A stretch of DNA of 64,000 bases, from NCBI GenBank assembly GCA_002633005.1, contig NMRA01000459.1, positions 43,335-107,334 of the forward strand. The letters run 5' to 3'. The stretch is from Phoronis australis. Lineage: Eukaryota > Phoronida > Phoronidae. The translations under genes were made by a program, and so were the position numbers. This document shows, piece after piece, positions 12,681 to 23,726 of this stretch (positions within the stretch are counted from its first letter, which is position 1; every line of letters begins with the position of its first letter). Under the pieces are notes generated by a model that had not been told where the DNA came from, did not search any database, and saw nothing but the letters and a program-made list of their open reading frames with translations.

Positions 12681-14327
12681 AAACTTTGTATAAATACACA
12701 GAACGTACCGAGCGTGTCGACCGAGACCGAATGTCGAGTGGGATATTATTTCATGTACGCCACTCGAAGTACGTTTTGTATTTATCACATACGCATCGAA
12801 TTCGTGAGTTTCTTTTGTTTTCTGTGGCATTTTATAAATACTTCACCCTGACTGTTTATGTGGCTAATCACAACCTGTTGTGTATGTACGTGCGCGTTAT
12901 GTTGCTAACTTACTATAGGAAAGAAAACAGTTTTAAATGTAACGGTTTATTACTTGAAATTGATAAAAAGTGTGAAAACGACAGTTTTCGTGCATTGAAC
13001 TTGTATCATATTTCGAAAATAAATAAATAACAAGAATATTTATAACATCGTAAAATCCTCATCGGATAGCTGCACTCATTCATGAAACTAGGTCATTGAC
13101 CGGAGCGTCGTCTGCTTTCACGAAGATGGTACAAGTGCCACCGTTGATGACAGATCCGGCGAATATGTCTATTGTTGCGTTGTTGCAGGTACGTTGTCGC
13201 ATTTCTACGGATTCTGTAGCCTTGGTACAATGCTGTATACTAAATGTACGACAGTCTGTTGATACAGCTAGCTGGCTGGCTACGGATTCTGTAGCATGGA
13301 TAGGCTCATGTGTTGCTGGGACGGTCGTCGTTGCTGCTCGTGTAATACTGTCGCCGATAGTATCGGGTGCTGTCATGGCCAGTGACAACAATTACATTTG
13401 ATGCGAGGAATCGGTGCCCGAGTTGCAGACGATATATCTTAGCAATATAAAACTGAGACAGATGTTACGATTGAGACCTGGTTGCATGTTGAGTGGTATT
13501 TACACTGCTACAATTGTATTACTTTAAGATATTTTATGAAAGTTTGATGATCTAACCGGCTAACGACGTCGAGTCGACATTGACCTACCTTTTGAACCTT
13601 CAATGTCAGAAGTCACTGTTGAAGTAGTGCGGGAGGTGAATACGGAAAACATTATTACATGGCCGTATTTCCCTTGACAGATTCAACACGTATGGGATAA
13701 GACAGCTTCTCTGCAAAATTGAAAAATTTCATTGTTCACGTTACTCCATGTACTGAAGTTGTTTATTTTATACGAGATACGAGAATGGTCTCTCGTGAGG
13801 TGTGCATGCGTGAATGAATGAATGTACTTATTTATGTGTTTGTTTTTGTTGTACTTGTTTATAAATGATAATAAATACCTGAAAAATAATCACCAATCGA
13901 ATTATGTCAATTAACATATGTAAATGTTCCTAAATTGTCAGATTAAAATCTTAACGATGTGCAGCGCTACCTTGCGATTACTTCGATGACAACAGTGTCA
14001 CCTACCGTATATTTTCGAAGTTCTCACTACCGAAGCCCGAACGGTTTAGTTAACGCTCAGACCGGAGTTAAGTCAGTATGAAAAAGCCTTATGTTGTTTG
14101 CAGAGTAGTCGTAAGCTGTGACGCTAAAACAAAATGACCGTTTCTACCATGTGAAACGGAAATCCCGGCGTTTGCAGGTGCAGTCGTGAGTTTAACGAGA
14201 TGTATACACAATAGATTTCTATTAAACCAAGTTTACACACTTTTCAGACGAAGACCTTGTATAATACAGACCAAAGAAATCTCTACGACTCGGAAGTGTC
14301 TCGTATTACCCATTGACGACTGGCCGG
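12681..14327. other. No gene recognised; upstream region of the GPCR
   Basis: No recognisable gene. At 13080-13401 both strands are open for about 100 codons, and the segment ctacggattctgtagc recurs at about 13204 and 13278, but no domain is recognisable. The last few hundred bases should hold the promoter and 5' UTR of the GPCR; no convincing TATA box was seen. Confidence 0.4.
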
Positions 14328-15530
14328 ATGATGAACGGGAACTCGACTTTTAACGTGTCGGATACTCTGGAAAAAAACGGAAGCGAGTGCGATGATGTTG
14401 ACTTTGAGGATTTTTACAACAAGGCAAAGTTCGCGACAGGATTGTTTGTTTATCCGACTGTGTGCACGTTTGGGGTTGTGGGAAATGTGATAGCCGTGGT
14501 CGTATTTTACCATTCCAAACCCAAGACATCGACCAACATCTATTTAATTGCATTGGCATTAGCAGACGGTGTGAAACTATTAAATGATTTTCTCTACTTT
14601 TGTGTTACGCTCATTCACATGTACGACTCAAAGACCGGTAAAGAAGCTTTTCACATTTTATACCCATACTCTCACTTCATCATGAGTTGTACGTCGTTCT
14701 TAACTGCATGGTATACTATTTCAGTTGCTGCCGAACGTTATATATATGTTTGTCATCCGGCTCTTTCAAAAAGCATGTGCACAATCAAGCGAGCTAAGAT
14801 CGTCTGCCTCACACTGTGCCTGGTTATGGCGGTTTTAGCAGTTCCGTCCGCTTTACGGTACCGTGTCGTTAATGTTTACGACAACAAGACACACTCTCTC
14901 GTGAAAAACTTAAAACTAACGAGTCTTTGGGAAAACAAAGACTTTGCTAGTTCCTACACATGGATTCAGAATCTTGTCCGCGCAGTAATACCACTTGTGC
15001 TGCTCATTGTGCTCAACTCGAGAATAATCCATTCACTGCGAAGAACACGTGCAAATAAAAAGCTTCGATATCGGAACCGGATATCCACGATGCTCGTTGG
15101 AGTCATAATTGTGTTTTTGATCTGCATAACGCCCGATGCTATATTATCAACCTTTGGCTTTGGATACGCCGAGGGGACTTGTCTCGTGAAAGGAGTTCGG
15201 GAAATATCAGACGCACTGTTGACCCTTAACTCAGCTGTCAATATTATACTGTACAGCATATTCAACAAGTTGTTCAGGTTGCATTTCATAAAGTTATTTT
15301 GCCACGAAACATGCCTTAACGAAAATACCCAAAGAGAGCTGCAGAGTTTTGATAAAGTTTCAGACACTATGTGCATGACCGTGCAGAAGAGTACTGCATC
15401 CGCTACGCTCACCATGCGGGATAGCGTCAAAAATGTGTTGGTTAACAACGACAAGCTACTGCTTGTTCAGAACGGACCTACTTATAAAATGTTATCCTCG
15501 TCGCCCGAGGAAGAACATACGTCTTTATGA
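14328..15530 (+). CDS. Rhodopsin-class GPCR, FMRFamide-receptor-like, single exon
   Basis: Predicted seven-transmembrane receptor of 400 residues at the cell surface, probably for a neuropeptide. The start is the ATG at 14328 (MMNGNST). The frame is open five codons further upstream but from a TTG. The N-terminus has three N-glycosylation sequons (residues 5, 9, 17) and no signal peptide. Landmarks: TM1 GN (52-53), TM2 LALAD (76-80), TM3 ending in ERY plus VCHP (136-143), TM6 CITP (266-269, replacing CWxP), and TM7 NSAVNIILY (301-309, Ile in place of the NPxxY proline). TM4 has no conserved Trp. The Cys at the top of TM3 and in extracellular loop 2 are both missing, so the usual disulphide cannot form; Cys21 and Cys285 are the remaining extracellular cysteines. 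The C-terminal tail of about 75 residues is Ser/Thr-rich. The layout resembles the divergent FMRFamide-receptor-like families expanded in marine invertebrates; the ligand is unknown. It has no introns, as is common for such expansions. Family membership is secure; the subfamily is inferred. Confidence 0.92.
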   Translation: MMNGNSTFNVSDTLEKNGSECDDVDFEDFYNKAKFATGLFVYPTVCTFGVVGNVIAVVVFYHSKPKTSTNIYLIALALADGVKLLNDFLYFCVTLIHMYDSKTGKEAFHILYPYSHFIMSCTSFLTAWYTISVAAERYIYVCHPALSKSMCTIKRAKIVCLTLCLVMAVLAVPSALRYRVVNVYDNKTHSLVKNLKLTSLWENKDFASSYTWIQNLVRAVIPLVLLIVLNSRIIHSLRRTRANKKLRYRNRISTMLVGVIIVFLICITPDAILSTFGFGYAEGTCLVKGVREISDALLTLNSAVNIILYSIFNKLFRLHFIKLFCHETCLNENTQRELQSFDKVSDTMCMTVQKSTASATLTMRDSVKNVLVNNDKLLLVQNGPTYKMLSSSPEEEHTSL

Positions 15531-15659
15531 GAAAAATTGATGTAGAAATGCAAAATCGGTGTCGCATTTGTATGAATTACATGTAATTGAATTTTATTCT
15601 TCTGAAAAGCACAGCAGTCATCTCTGCGTCCAACTGAGCTCACGCATTTTTCGTGGCAC

Positions 15660-15783
15660 ATGTACCATTGTGGTAAATGTACTATTGTGGTACATGTACT
15701 ATTGTGGTACACATGTACTATTGTGGTACACATGTACTATTGTGGTACATGTACTATTGTGGCACATGTACTATTGTGAACAC
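15660..15783. repeat. 17-19 bp minisatellite downstream of the GPCR
   Basis: Seven head-to-tail units of tgtactattgtggtaca. Two units are lengthened to 19 bp by an extra ca, and the first and last units are diverged. Where units join, the palindrome gtacatgtac or a close variant appears. The array begins about 130 bp after the GPCR stop, so it may lie in its 3' UTR. It creates Cys/Tyr/Val-rich open frames on both strands that are not genes. Confidence 0.9.
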
Positions 15784-16460
15784 AAATATATCCTTGCACA
15801 AAATCTTCATAAGCGTTGGTTTCTTGGTGTTCTTATTTGTGAACAACGTCAAACGTGTCAGAAGTATATTTTTGATCATTCTGAAACAGTGCATTTGGGT
15901 TATAAAGAACGTTTGTCGATCCCAAAAAGGCCTACCGATATTTTGAAACCAACCAGTTTGACACTACACCATGGAGTGGCACGTACTGGCATGTAAATTA
16001 TCGTAGCAATGATTAAACTTCTCAGAATTGATTGCGACATGTCAATGAGTTGTGCAACACTGCACGAGTTGATTAGCGCAAATCACAGGTAAATACATGT
16101 ATGTCGTGGAAAACACGCGAAGACTGCAGACAATGCTTGTCACCGGGCGCCATGGTGGTAGAGTTTATGTCCTACGACCACGCACCGTAACAGTTTTTGT
16201 GTGACAACGTGCCATTACGTACCATTTCTGTCGAGAGCAGATCTTAAATTGTGCGTAAAAAGTGCACAAATACAACGCAAATACAGCGCAAACAGGAATC
16301 CATTGAAACGCCACGTTATGCCACAAAATGTTGCAAGTGTCGTTGTATCGGGTCGTCTATCATCAAGGTATTCCCGAACCTTATTGCGTGCTCATCCTTG
16401 CGCGCTGCTGCTGGAACCACACTTGTACACATTTCTATGTCTACCCTGCAATGCACAATA
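15784..16460. other. No gene recognised
   Basis: Sequence between the minisatellite and the mariner element. Overlapping open frames at 16201-16554 lack any recognisable domain. Confidence 0.4.
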
Positions 16461-17636
16461 TCAGGTGTCCCAAAAAGTGAGCAACTTTTTGAGAGTAATT
16501 TCTCAGCAACGGATAAACCGATTGTTTTTCAAATTTCTTGCAGATGAACCTTGAGCTATTATCAACAAATGAAGAAAATATCAAAGAGATTTGTGTCCAA
16601 ACTGTGCGAGTACTGTCAAATTAAAAAACGCCATGTCAAAAATAATACATCAAAGGGAAGCTCGCTTATTTCAGTCTTTGCTCAATGTGGCCTCCATCTT
16701 CCTCCACGACTAAACGGAGTCGTTTCTTCCAACCAGAAATGCTTGTCCGTATTTCTTTCATCGAGATTTCCTCCCATGAGTCGAGAAGGTTGAATTTCTC
16801 GTATTTGTGTCCCATAAACACAATCGTATTGGCGATTTTAGCAATTTCTAGCGTAAAGTCTTTTTCATCAGCGAAAATGACTCTTTTCACATCCGTAGCT
16901 GAATAGCGGTCATGCAAGTATCGGCATCGAGTTTTTCTATTCGTTCTAACGTTTGATCTCTCCTTGATACCCACATTCTTTTGAAGGTTTTAAGTCCATT
17001 TTTGCCGTTCATTGCACAGAAGACTTGCTCACATGTAAATCCCTTGCCACTTCTCTCAGAGGTGCGTGATTCCCAGAGTTGTCCTCTTGGGATTGAATCA
17101 GTTCCTCAACACGATCCTCTTTTCCTTTCGAAAATGCAGTCTTGGGTCTCCCACTGCCACCTTTACTGGCAACAGACCCTGTGTTGCAATAAGTCTATTG
17201 ACTGCTGCAAAACTCCACCCTTTTCCTGTTAACTCACTTACGATTCTTATTCCGCCCCACCCTTTCTCCTTGAAACAGGATTCAATTGTAAATTTATCAC
17301 TTTTACTCAAAGACATCATTAGAAACCTGAATATTTGACAGTTCTGGTTTGGATACAGATATGACAAAAAACAGTAGACTTGAGACCTGGGCAGGCATTT
17401 TTGACTGACAGATGCTAGCACAGCATGACCACGATGAAAGTCAAAGTGATATTGCATTTTTCACCCCGCTGTTTTGAATTGCACAATACTTCCATAATTT
17501 TTCATATTTCACCAAGACTCTTTGTAGACTTTTTAACGATATCCTGAGGATACATTGTTAAAAATTGAACGAATTCCGTTGGTCAACTGTTGATGAATTA
17601 CTTGTCAAAAAGTGGCTCACTTTTTGAGACACCTGA
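16461..17636 (-). mobile_element. Mariner/Tc1 DNA transposon, internally deleted
   Basis: An element of 1176 bp bounded by inverted ends. The left end is TCAGGTGTCCCAAAAAGTGAG and the right end, read inward, is TCAGGTGTCTCAAAAAGTGAG with one difference. It is flanked on both sides by TA (16459-16460 and 17637-17638), the target duplicated by mariner-type transposases. The minus strand carries the transposase relic described separately. Full-length mariners with this protein are usually longer, so part of the interior is missing. Confidence 0.92.
16666..17319 (-). pseudogene. Mariner transposase relic
   Basis: The transposase is read from 17319 (MMSLSKSDKFTIE) toward 16666. It starts with the helix-turn-helix region (FKEKGWGGIRIVSELTGKGW, then VNRLIATQGL). 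It loses its frame near 17098, where a stop ends the first open stretch. It continues in another frame with LIQSQEDNSG, and then with VIFADEKDFTLE around the first catalytic Asp. The sequence then jumps directly to the C-terminal block IRTSISGWKKRLRLVVEEDGG. The part that should hold the second and third catalytic acids (the QQD and NSPDLNPxDY regions) is missing. The enzyme would cut and paste DNA at TA sites, but this copy cannot be active. Family assignment is firm from both ends of the protein and from the TA-flanked termini. Confidence 0.88.
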
Positions 17637-17944
17637 TATAACAAGAAACGCGAATGGTCAACGGATCTAATATTTATACGTGTGAACCGATTACGTCATT
17701 AGATAATTTTGGGACAAGTATCTTGGTGAAGCATATTGAAGATTTCCAAAAGAACGTCCACCACGGACCTGCCACCATGGGTGATCTTTTGGAAGGAAGG
17801 CCCGAAAAAGCCTTCGTGGGGTTCTTTTTGGACCGTTTTGCGCAACTGGTTCGTGTGGGAAACTTTATCAAGATATCAATACTTTACAAAATGTGAAATT
17901 AAAGAGGCATGGAAAGCGGAAGCTCGTCTTTTAAACAATTCCTG

Positions 17945-18395
17945 ACGAAAGTTCCATCTTGCAACGTCTAGTACAGAGGGAATCACTTTCCCCCGTGAGA
18001 AATTTTCCAGAAAAAACACAACATTCACGATTTTTGAAATACGCACGAAGAAAAAAATCTGTGGTTACCACAGAGTTTCTAATCTCCCTCCCACTTCTGA
18101 TAAATGCACTCACAGTCAGTTGCTTGAAGCCGTTTAAGGCCAAAGGTCACATTTGCCTTATATGGGAAATGTGCTATGACTATCTCTTGACATACCAAAT
18201 AAGGAGACGTGCTTTGCCTTGTGGGAGAACAATTGATGAAGTAGCGAGCAGTTGACAGAAACCAAAAGAAAATGCTTTAATACAATATATCAACAGAAAT
18301 TAAAAGTCTTCACAAACAAACGCTAAAAACATCTGGTGAGCAGGTTGAACCCTGCTTCAGAGAGAACCACTTTCAAAATTGCAATTTAGTCAGTT
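17945..18395 (-). repeat. Interspersed repeat, family R1, copy 1
   Basis: About 450 bp that recurs, inverted, at 41535-41960 and in shorter form at 60855-61015 and 62925-62975. Shared stretches include gctcaccag, tctgtcaac, agcacatttcc, atgtgac.ttt, gggaggga.tttagaaactc and gttgcaagatgg. Open frames in different copies look similar (NSVV..FFLR.YFKNRE) because the DNA is related. No known protein is recognised and no clear terminal repeats were seen. Confidence 0.85.
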
Positions 18396-18871
18396 GATCG
18401 CGTTCTAGGCTTTTCTGAAAATAACCGTCAAATTAATTCATGTTGATTACACGTCACCAGACTTTTCTTACAGCAGCAAAGTTGCCGGCACCTTCCATCC
18501 ATGTCGGAATGAAAGGATTCCAGTCTGCACACAAGTTTCCTAAAGGGACGCAGTACTTTTTTCGAAAGACAACTTAGAGTTATATCTGGACGCAATGACA
18601 CTTTGGTGAAATGAACGTCTCGCTGTTGTGGGTAAGATGGCACTGTACGGTTATACAGTAGTGATGCAGACGTCAAAAACATACGCGAAAACATTAAAAT
18701 GGCCACCAGGTGGCGCAGAAAACGACAAATCTGTCCGAAAATGGGAAAGCGTTGTTGTGTTCTTAATAGAAACATATTTGCCGAATTTCATGAAAATACG
18801 TTACTGAACTCCGAGGATACAGAAACAAACGTAAAAAATATGTCTGTAGGGTGCACAGTGGTATTAGGATC
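18396..18871. other. No gene recognised
   Basis: Short open frames on both strands (for example 18428-18775 minus) have no recognisable domain. Confidence 0.4.
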
Positions 18872-19028
18872 CAGGGACGGATCCAGAATTTTGAGTTGGG
18901 GGGGGGGCACGGCAGAGAATCAGCCGAGATTTTGCCCGTCATGCATTCCCACCCCGAAGTGCCAAATTGAATCTGAGAGAATTTTAGGGGGGCCATGGCC
19001 CCCTTGGCCCGCCTCTAAATCCGCCACT
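18872..19028. mobile_element. hAT-like MITE, family M1, copy 1
   Basis: About 157 bp bounded by CAGGGACGGATCCAG on the left and, read inward from the right, AGTGGCGGATTTAGAG. The interior is G-rich on the left and C-rich on the right (poly-G run, then GGGGGGCCATGGCCCCC). The right end abuts the sequence gap. The same family is seen inverted at 60224-60383. Ends of the type CAGTGGCGGAT are typical of hAT-derived miniature elements; that class is inferred. Confidence 0.75.
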
Positions 19029-19333
19029 NNNNNNNNNNNNNNNNNNNNNNNNNNNNNNNNNNNNNNNNNNNNNNNNNNNNNNNNNNNNNNNNNNNNNNNN
19101 NNNNNNNNNNNNNNNNNNNNNNNNNNNNNNNNNNNNNNNNNNNNNNNNNNNNNNNNNNNNNNNNNNNNNNNNNNNNNNNNNNNNNNNNNNNNNNNNNNNN
19201 NNNNNNNNNNNNNNNNNNNNNNNNNNNNNNNNNNNNNNNNNNNNNNNNNNNNNNNNNNNNNNNNNNNNNNNNNNNNNNNNNNNNNNNNNNNNNNNNNNNN
19301 NNNNNNNNNNNNNNNNNNNNNNNNNNNNNNNNN
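19029..19333. other. Assembly gap (305 unknown bases)
   Basis: Run of unknown bases between the MITE end and a 12-base G tract. Open frames spanning it are artefacts. Confidence 1.
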
Positions 19334-19844
19334 GGGGGGGGGGGGCTCAGATCCAATTTCAACTGTCATATTCGGAACACGGCGCAATCGTAACGGAACT
19401 ATGGCTAAGTATAGACTCTCTCGCGATATCTCAGGCGACCGGCAGTGGCGCTGGGCACTACGACTCCGTTTCCGTCGTCTGCTCCACTGTGCAATGAAGA
19501 AAATTACTTCATTTTTTAAAGAAAATGGAATCTTTGTGATGATGAAAAAAAGAAGCTGCTGGTAAGATGTCAATTTTAATCGAAGCCTTAGTCAATCACT
19601 CAGAAACTCTAATTCTCTCTTTGTCAAACCTTAACTTAAGACGATTTCCAAAGCAATCGCGTCACTGTTGCCAACACAAAAAACGGATTTGGACTTTTGG
19701 GCAATTGAAGACTATTTCAAATACAACAAATTTGTAACGAACTGAGTGCACAAAATATAAAACATGTAATAAGCATTACAAAAAAGGTTTCGCGTACAAA
19801 CGCTGTGGACCATAAACAAATAGGTCTCTTAGCATCAAAGTAGG
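19334..19844. other. No gene recognised after the gap
   Basis: Begins with a poly-G run, then unique-looking sequence. Short frames at 19334-19565 show no recognisable domain. Confidence 0.4.
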
Positions 19845-19930
19845 AGTTAAATCGTGGAGGTGCAGTGGTAAAGCACATGCGCTCTATCCGCCAGGTCGTG
19901 AGGTCGAGTCTGTGGCGCTTGCAGTTTTTC
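19845..19930 (+). mobile_element. Possible tRNA-derived SINE head
   Basis: Plus strand shows an A-box-like stretch (tggaggtgcagtggtaaagc at 19855-19874) followed about 26 bp later by a weak B-box-like stretch (aggtcgagtctg at 19900-19911). Spacing fits an internal RNA polymerase III promoter. The B box is imperfect and no tail could be delimited. Confidence 0.45.
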
Positions 19931-20099
19931 CTGTTTGACACTTCCTCCGATTTTTTTTGCCTTTTTTCTTGATAATACTTCGGGAATCAAGGAAAATGCC
20001 TGATTTTTAGAAGAAAAAACAAACCCCCCTCCCGATCTCCCCCCATTCGGTGCTATGCGCATCTACAATCGTGCTTTGAACAAATGTTTACAGACAGAG

Positions 20100-20137
20100 T
20101 GTTGGGCCCCCCTTGTGATATCCTAGATCCGCCACTG
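20100..20137. mobile_element. Right end of an M1-type (hAT-like) element
   Basis: The sequence ggccccccttgtgatatc is followed by CTAGATCCGCCACTG, the inverse of the hAT-type end CAGTGGCGGATCTAG. Its partner end was not identified and may lie in the gap at 19029-19333. Confidence 0.6.
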
Positions 20138-21319
20138 ACTAGGGGGAGACACAGTAGTCGGACCCGTCCCAAGGTCAACGTCAGTCGTCACCTTCTCATT
20201 AGCAAAACAGCTGTAAATTTTTATAATGATCCTCTGAGAGCGGTATGGCAGATAGAGTGGCGTACGCCAGAAAACGGACGCAAAAATAACAAAAATGTCC
20301 ACAAGGTGACGTAAAATTCATCGCCTCGGCATGAAAAAAGCTATTTGCCGCAGGAGCTCCGATTATTCAGAGAAAAACGAAAACAGTTAAAATTGCCAAT
20401 AGCGGACACATCTGTATTTGGGTGGATCCGAAACTCGTCGTCATCTGTCTTCAACTAGATAGGAACACACCTGCCAAATTTCAATAAGATCCTGCAAGGG
20501 GTTTAGCCGCGGACACCCGGACAGAGATTACGGCAATATGCACCCACGTATAAATATGTGGGCGAACAAAAAGGTTACTAGTTAGGTTGTAAATACATTT
20601 TCCTTGAACACGGCGGCTTTCTATAGCATTGTGGCCGACTGAGAAATCTGCCGTGCAATTCGAGGCCACCCTCAAACAACCCAGAGTTGCAAAAATGCAA
20701 TTGTATGCCAGCACTTTTGGACCCTCTGTTTGGAATCTGTAGAAATTTTGATTTCAGAATCAAGCGTTGGCTTATGTCTAACATTTGCAGGAAAGTGTTG
20801 GTGTTGGATTGCCAAACTGTCAAGGTTGGTTTTTGCAACCATTTTGCAACGAAAATATGAGACAGCATCAATTTTCTGTGGTCATACGCAGCGATTTTGA
20901 TATTAAACGATTCGCGGCTTTCCAGTTGGTTCCTAAAGTTTTCGACAGTCCACTGGAAACTAGGGCGCAAGCTCGTCGCATACGAGATATCGGTAGATAC
21001 AATGTAGGCGTACCCATTGTTCACTTCATTTTCCTTTCTTATAAGAAAGATAATGGTAAGCATTTATCTGTAACCGGCTGATGTGCGCCCAAGGTACATG
21101 CACGATATCCGTGCGACCTGTGTTGTCATATCCAACAACGAAGGAAAACAATGATAGCGTCCCATTCGCCTTACACTTTATCGTTTACAAAAAACTAACA
21201 CCAAGTACCAACAACCAAACAATATTTCCAGTATTTTACCTCCACCTCGAACAATCCGTCACACTTCAACATGACATTCAAACAGTAGCGTACTACGTAC
21301 TCCCAGTCGGAAGGACATG
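20138..21319. other. No gene recognised
   Basis: Includes the segment cctgccaaatttcaataaga near 20470, a style of sequence common in dispersed invertebrate repeats. Opposed open frames at 20578-21081 have no recognisable domain. Confidence 0.4.
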
Positions 21320-23726
21320 TGATACGCCGTTACATTTTACGTCATTGTTACATTTTACGTTGCCAAGGCTCTCCTAAAATGTAACAAGTTGTTACATTTT
21401 AGATAGTTGTTACATTTCACGTCGGACGCACATGCGAGAAATGTACCATTGTTACATTTTACGAAACCCGCGTCATATTGCAAAGAAAATGACCAAAATC
21501 ACGAACAAGTGGTATCTGACACGGCCGGGCGGTAGGCCTACTGGAGTATTTTTAGATGAGGAGAAAAATTTGAATACCCACCCGTTTAGAGAGTGAGCTC
21601 GAACAAAAAAGTGACCCGTTTAGAGACTAATTTGTGTACAAATTCGCATTTTCGCACACTTCTGTTTCAGAAATTCAGGAAAGCTATCCTTATATATAGT
21701 TTTGTCGGAAATGACACCATTTTGGAGAGTGTTCTTTCTGTGAAAAAAACACCCTGGGCTGCACTTTTCGTATACATCTTCTATAGGAATGAGACGGGCC
21801 GACACGACATGAATTTCGCTACCTATTATCATTTTTACACATTACCATCACTACTATTACTGCCATTAATGCTATTACTACTATCACTAGTATTACTCGT
21901 TATCGCTTCGTTTTCGTTTTCGTTATTGTTATTATTAATATTTTAAAATTTATTGATTAAGGACACAATACATGTTTAGCAAAGTCCTGATACATCATGG
22001 TCCTCAAAGATTTTAAATCATCTCATTTATGGTTCAATGTTGTCATCGGGCTTTCCATAGTGGACGGCGAGTGCTGTTCCCCTTTTAAAGGGGTTCCCGT
22101 GTTCAGCTTTAATAATATTGTGAGGAACGTCTTGACAGCTGTGGATGCAGAGTAGGCCTACTTTTTGGAAACGAGGAGGTTGAGATTTAAAATCTTGTTT
22201 AGGCGTGCACCAACTTCAAAAATTGATTATTTCTGAACTATCGGCAAGCAGACTTTGTAAATATAACTATACTCATCTGTTTGCCACAAAGAACTGAATT
22301 CAGACCGCAATATTGTCTCTGACTTGTTGAAAACATTCCTTGTCAAAGAACTGGGGATCGTTCCATGATAATGTGTAAGTGGAAAAATGGCGTTAAGTTG
22401 AATTCTGGAGGCAGACATTTTTCGGCAACTAACGACTAGTCGGCTGCGGTCACCGGGTCAGGAGAATAGCTGGTAACGGACATACAAAACACGCAACGAT
22501 TTTGCGTGGAATGGGCCCCAATATTCTTAGAAAAACTCAGTGATTTAACAGAATGACTTGAACTAGGTTTCATTGAAAGTGGGTTTCATGGAACAAAAAC
22601 CGCCAACGTGGAAGTCAGTGATGTTTAATATGAGCTTTTAATGCATTGCATCAAAAGGATTAATATGCCAAATTCCCTTATCTGCGAGCTGCGACACAAA
22701 AAGTGGCTCCTCATGAGACACGTGACTTAACAGCCTGTCAGCTTCTTTGGACTATTGTCCTTTTACATTATCGACCTTGACCAGGTTTGAGCAAAATGAT
22801 TATGTCCTTTCAGACTGCAAAATATTTTTTATTTCCCCAGCTAGGCATCCCATTTTTACGTATACACGTCATGGTTTCATGTGTTGTCACCACCGCTACT
22901 TCAGGCAGAACTTTCTTTCAGCGTTAAGGCTGTATAACACACGTTACTATGCCGCTACTTTTTTACACTATTGGCTCGCTGTGCTCAAAGGCGGTATTTT
23001 GCTGTTGCTTTGGAAAAGCCTGTCAACCTGCCGGCAAATAAATGATAAGTGATAAATAAGTGATTTTATTTCCTTCCATCACAATGTGTTTAAGAAATAA
23101 ACTATTGTGGACTAAAACTGGTCTTTTTTCTATCAAATTGGCTTCTGAAATTCAATTTTTCATGAAACATTTTGTTACTGTCGTTCATTCCCGAAGACAT
23201 ACGATAAATATTAGCCAAATAAGATGTCATTATTGTTCTCACCAAGGGAAGTGGGTTTATGAGCGCCAACAAAAGATTGCAAGAACAATTTAACGATTAA
23301 AAACTTATTACCTGATCATGTGAAACTCCTTTCGTGTGGAGTTGAAATTGTACGCTGAACATTTTTGACTTTACCATAAAACTACTCATGTTAAAAAACA
23401 CGGAAAGTGCATAGGGACACATCTATCAAGTCAACCTGGCACATTTGATAGAGTTTCATTCACACTATCCGAGAAAGAAGGCGATAAGTGTGTCGACGGT
23501 TTTCCTCTGAGTGACAAATACCATGCAAACTCATGAAATATGACGTCGCTTTCGTAAAATGTAACAATAGTACATTTCTCGCATGTGCATTCGAAGTAAA
23601 TTGTAACAATTACATTTTAGGAAAGGTCTAGCAACGCAAAATGTAACAATGACATAAAATGTAACAATTTCGTAAAATGTAACAATTGTTACATTTTACG
23701 AAATTGTTACATTTTACGGCGTATCA
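21320..23726. mobile_element. Long-inverted-end DNA transposon with iterated 13-bp motif
   Basis: A 2407-bp element with precise borders. The outermost 10 bases are TGATACGCCG at the left and its exact inverse at the right. A 6-bp direct repeat GACATG flanks it (21314-21319 and 23727-23732). The inverted arms run about 163 bp (left) and 192 bp (right). They are largely built of repeated GTTACATTTTACG in both orientations, plus a conserved unique part (cgcacatgcgagaaatgta, inner edge at cgcgtcatat). The right arm includes a 62-bp perfect palindrome at 23655-23716. The interior has only short open frames (21593-21946, 22747-23052, 23060-23293) with no recognised transposase, and an att/act triplet-rich stretch near 21835-21945. 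It is probably non-autonomous. The 6-bp duplication does not by itself identify the superfamily. Confidence 0.88.
23655..23716. repeat. 62-bp perfect palindrome in the right arm
   Basis: Centred between 23685 and 23686 (AACAA|TTGTT). Both 31-bp halves are exact inverses, each holding two GTAAAATGTAAC-type motifs. It ends where A at 23654 meets C at 23717. It would extrude as a hairpin without a loop. Confidence 0.95.

Noticed and set aside
13080-13401. Overlapping ~100-codon frames on both strands
   Set aside because: Internal short repeat and Thr/Ala bias; no family recognised and no start context. Kept only as a note.
14313-14327. Upstream TTG start for the GPCR
   Set aside because: Eukaryotic initiation at the ATG at 14328 is more plausible; the five extra codons add no feature.
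15559-15996. Cys/Tyr/Val-rich frames downstream of the GPCR
   Set aside because: By-product of the 17-19 bp minisatellite.
19029-19333. Open frames of 115-288 codons spanning the gap
   Set aside because: Made mostly of unknown residues and poly-G tracts.
21320-23726. Maverick/Polinton, because of the 6-bp duplication and long inverted ends
   Set aside because: Only 2.4 kb, no integrase, polymerase or capsid-type frame, and ends made of a short iterated motif.
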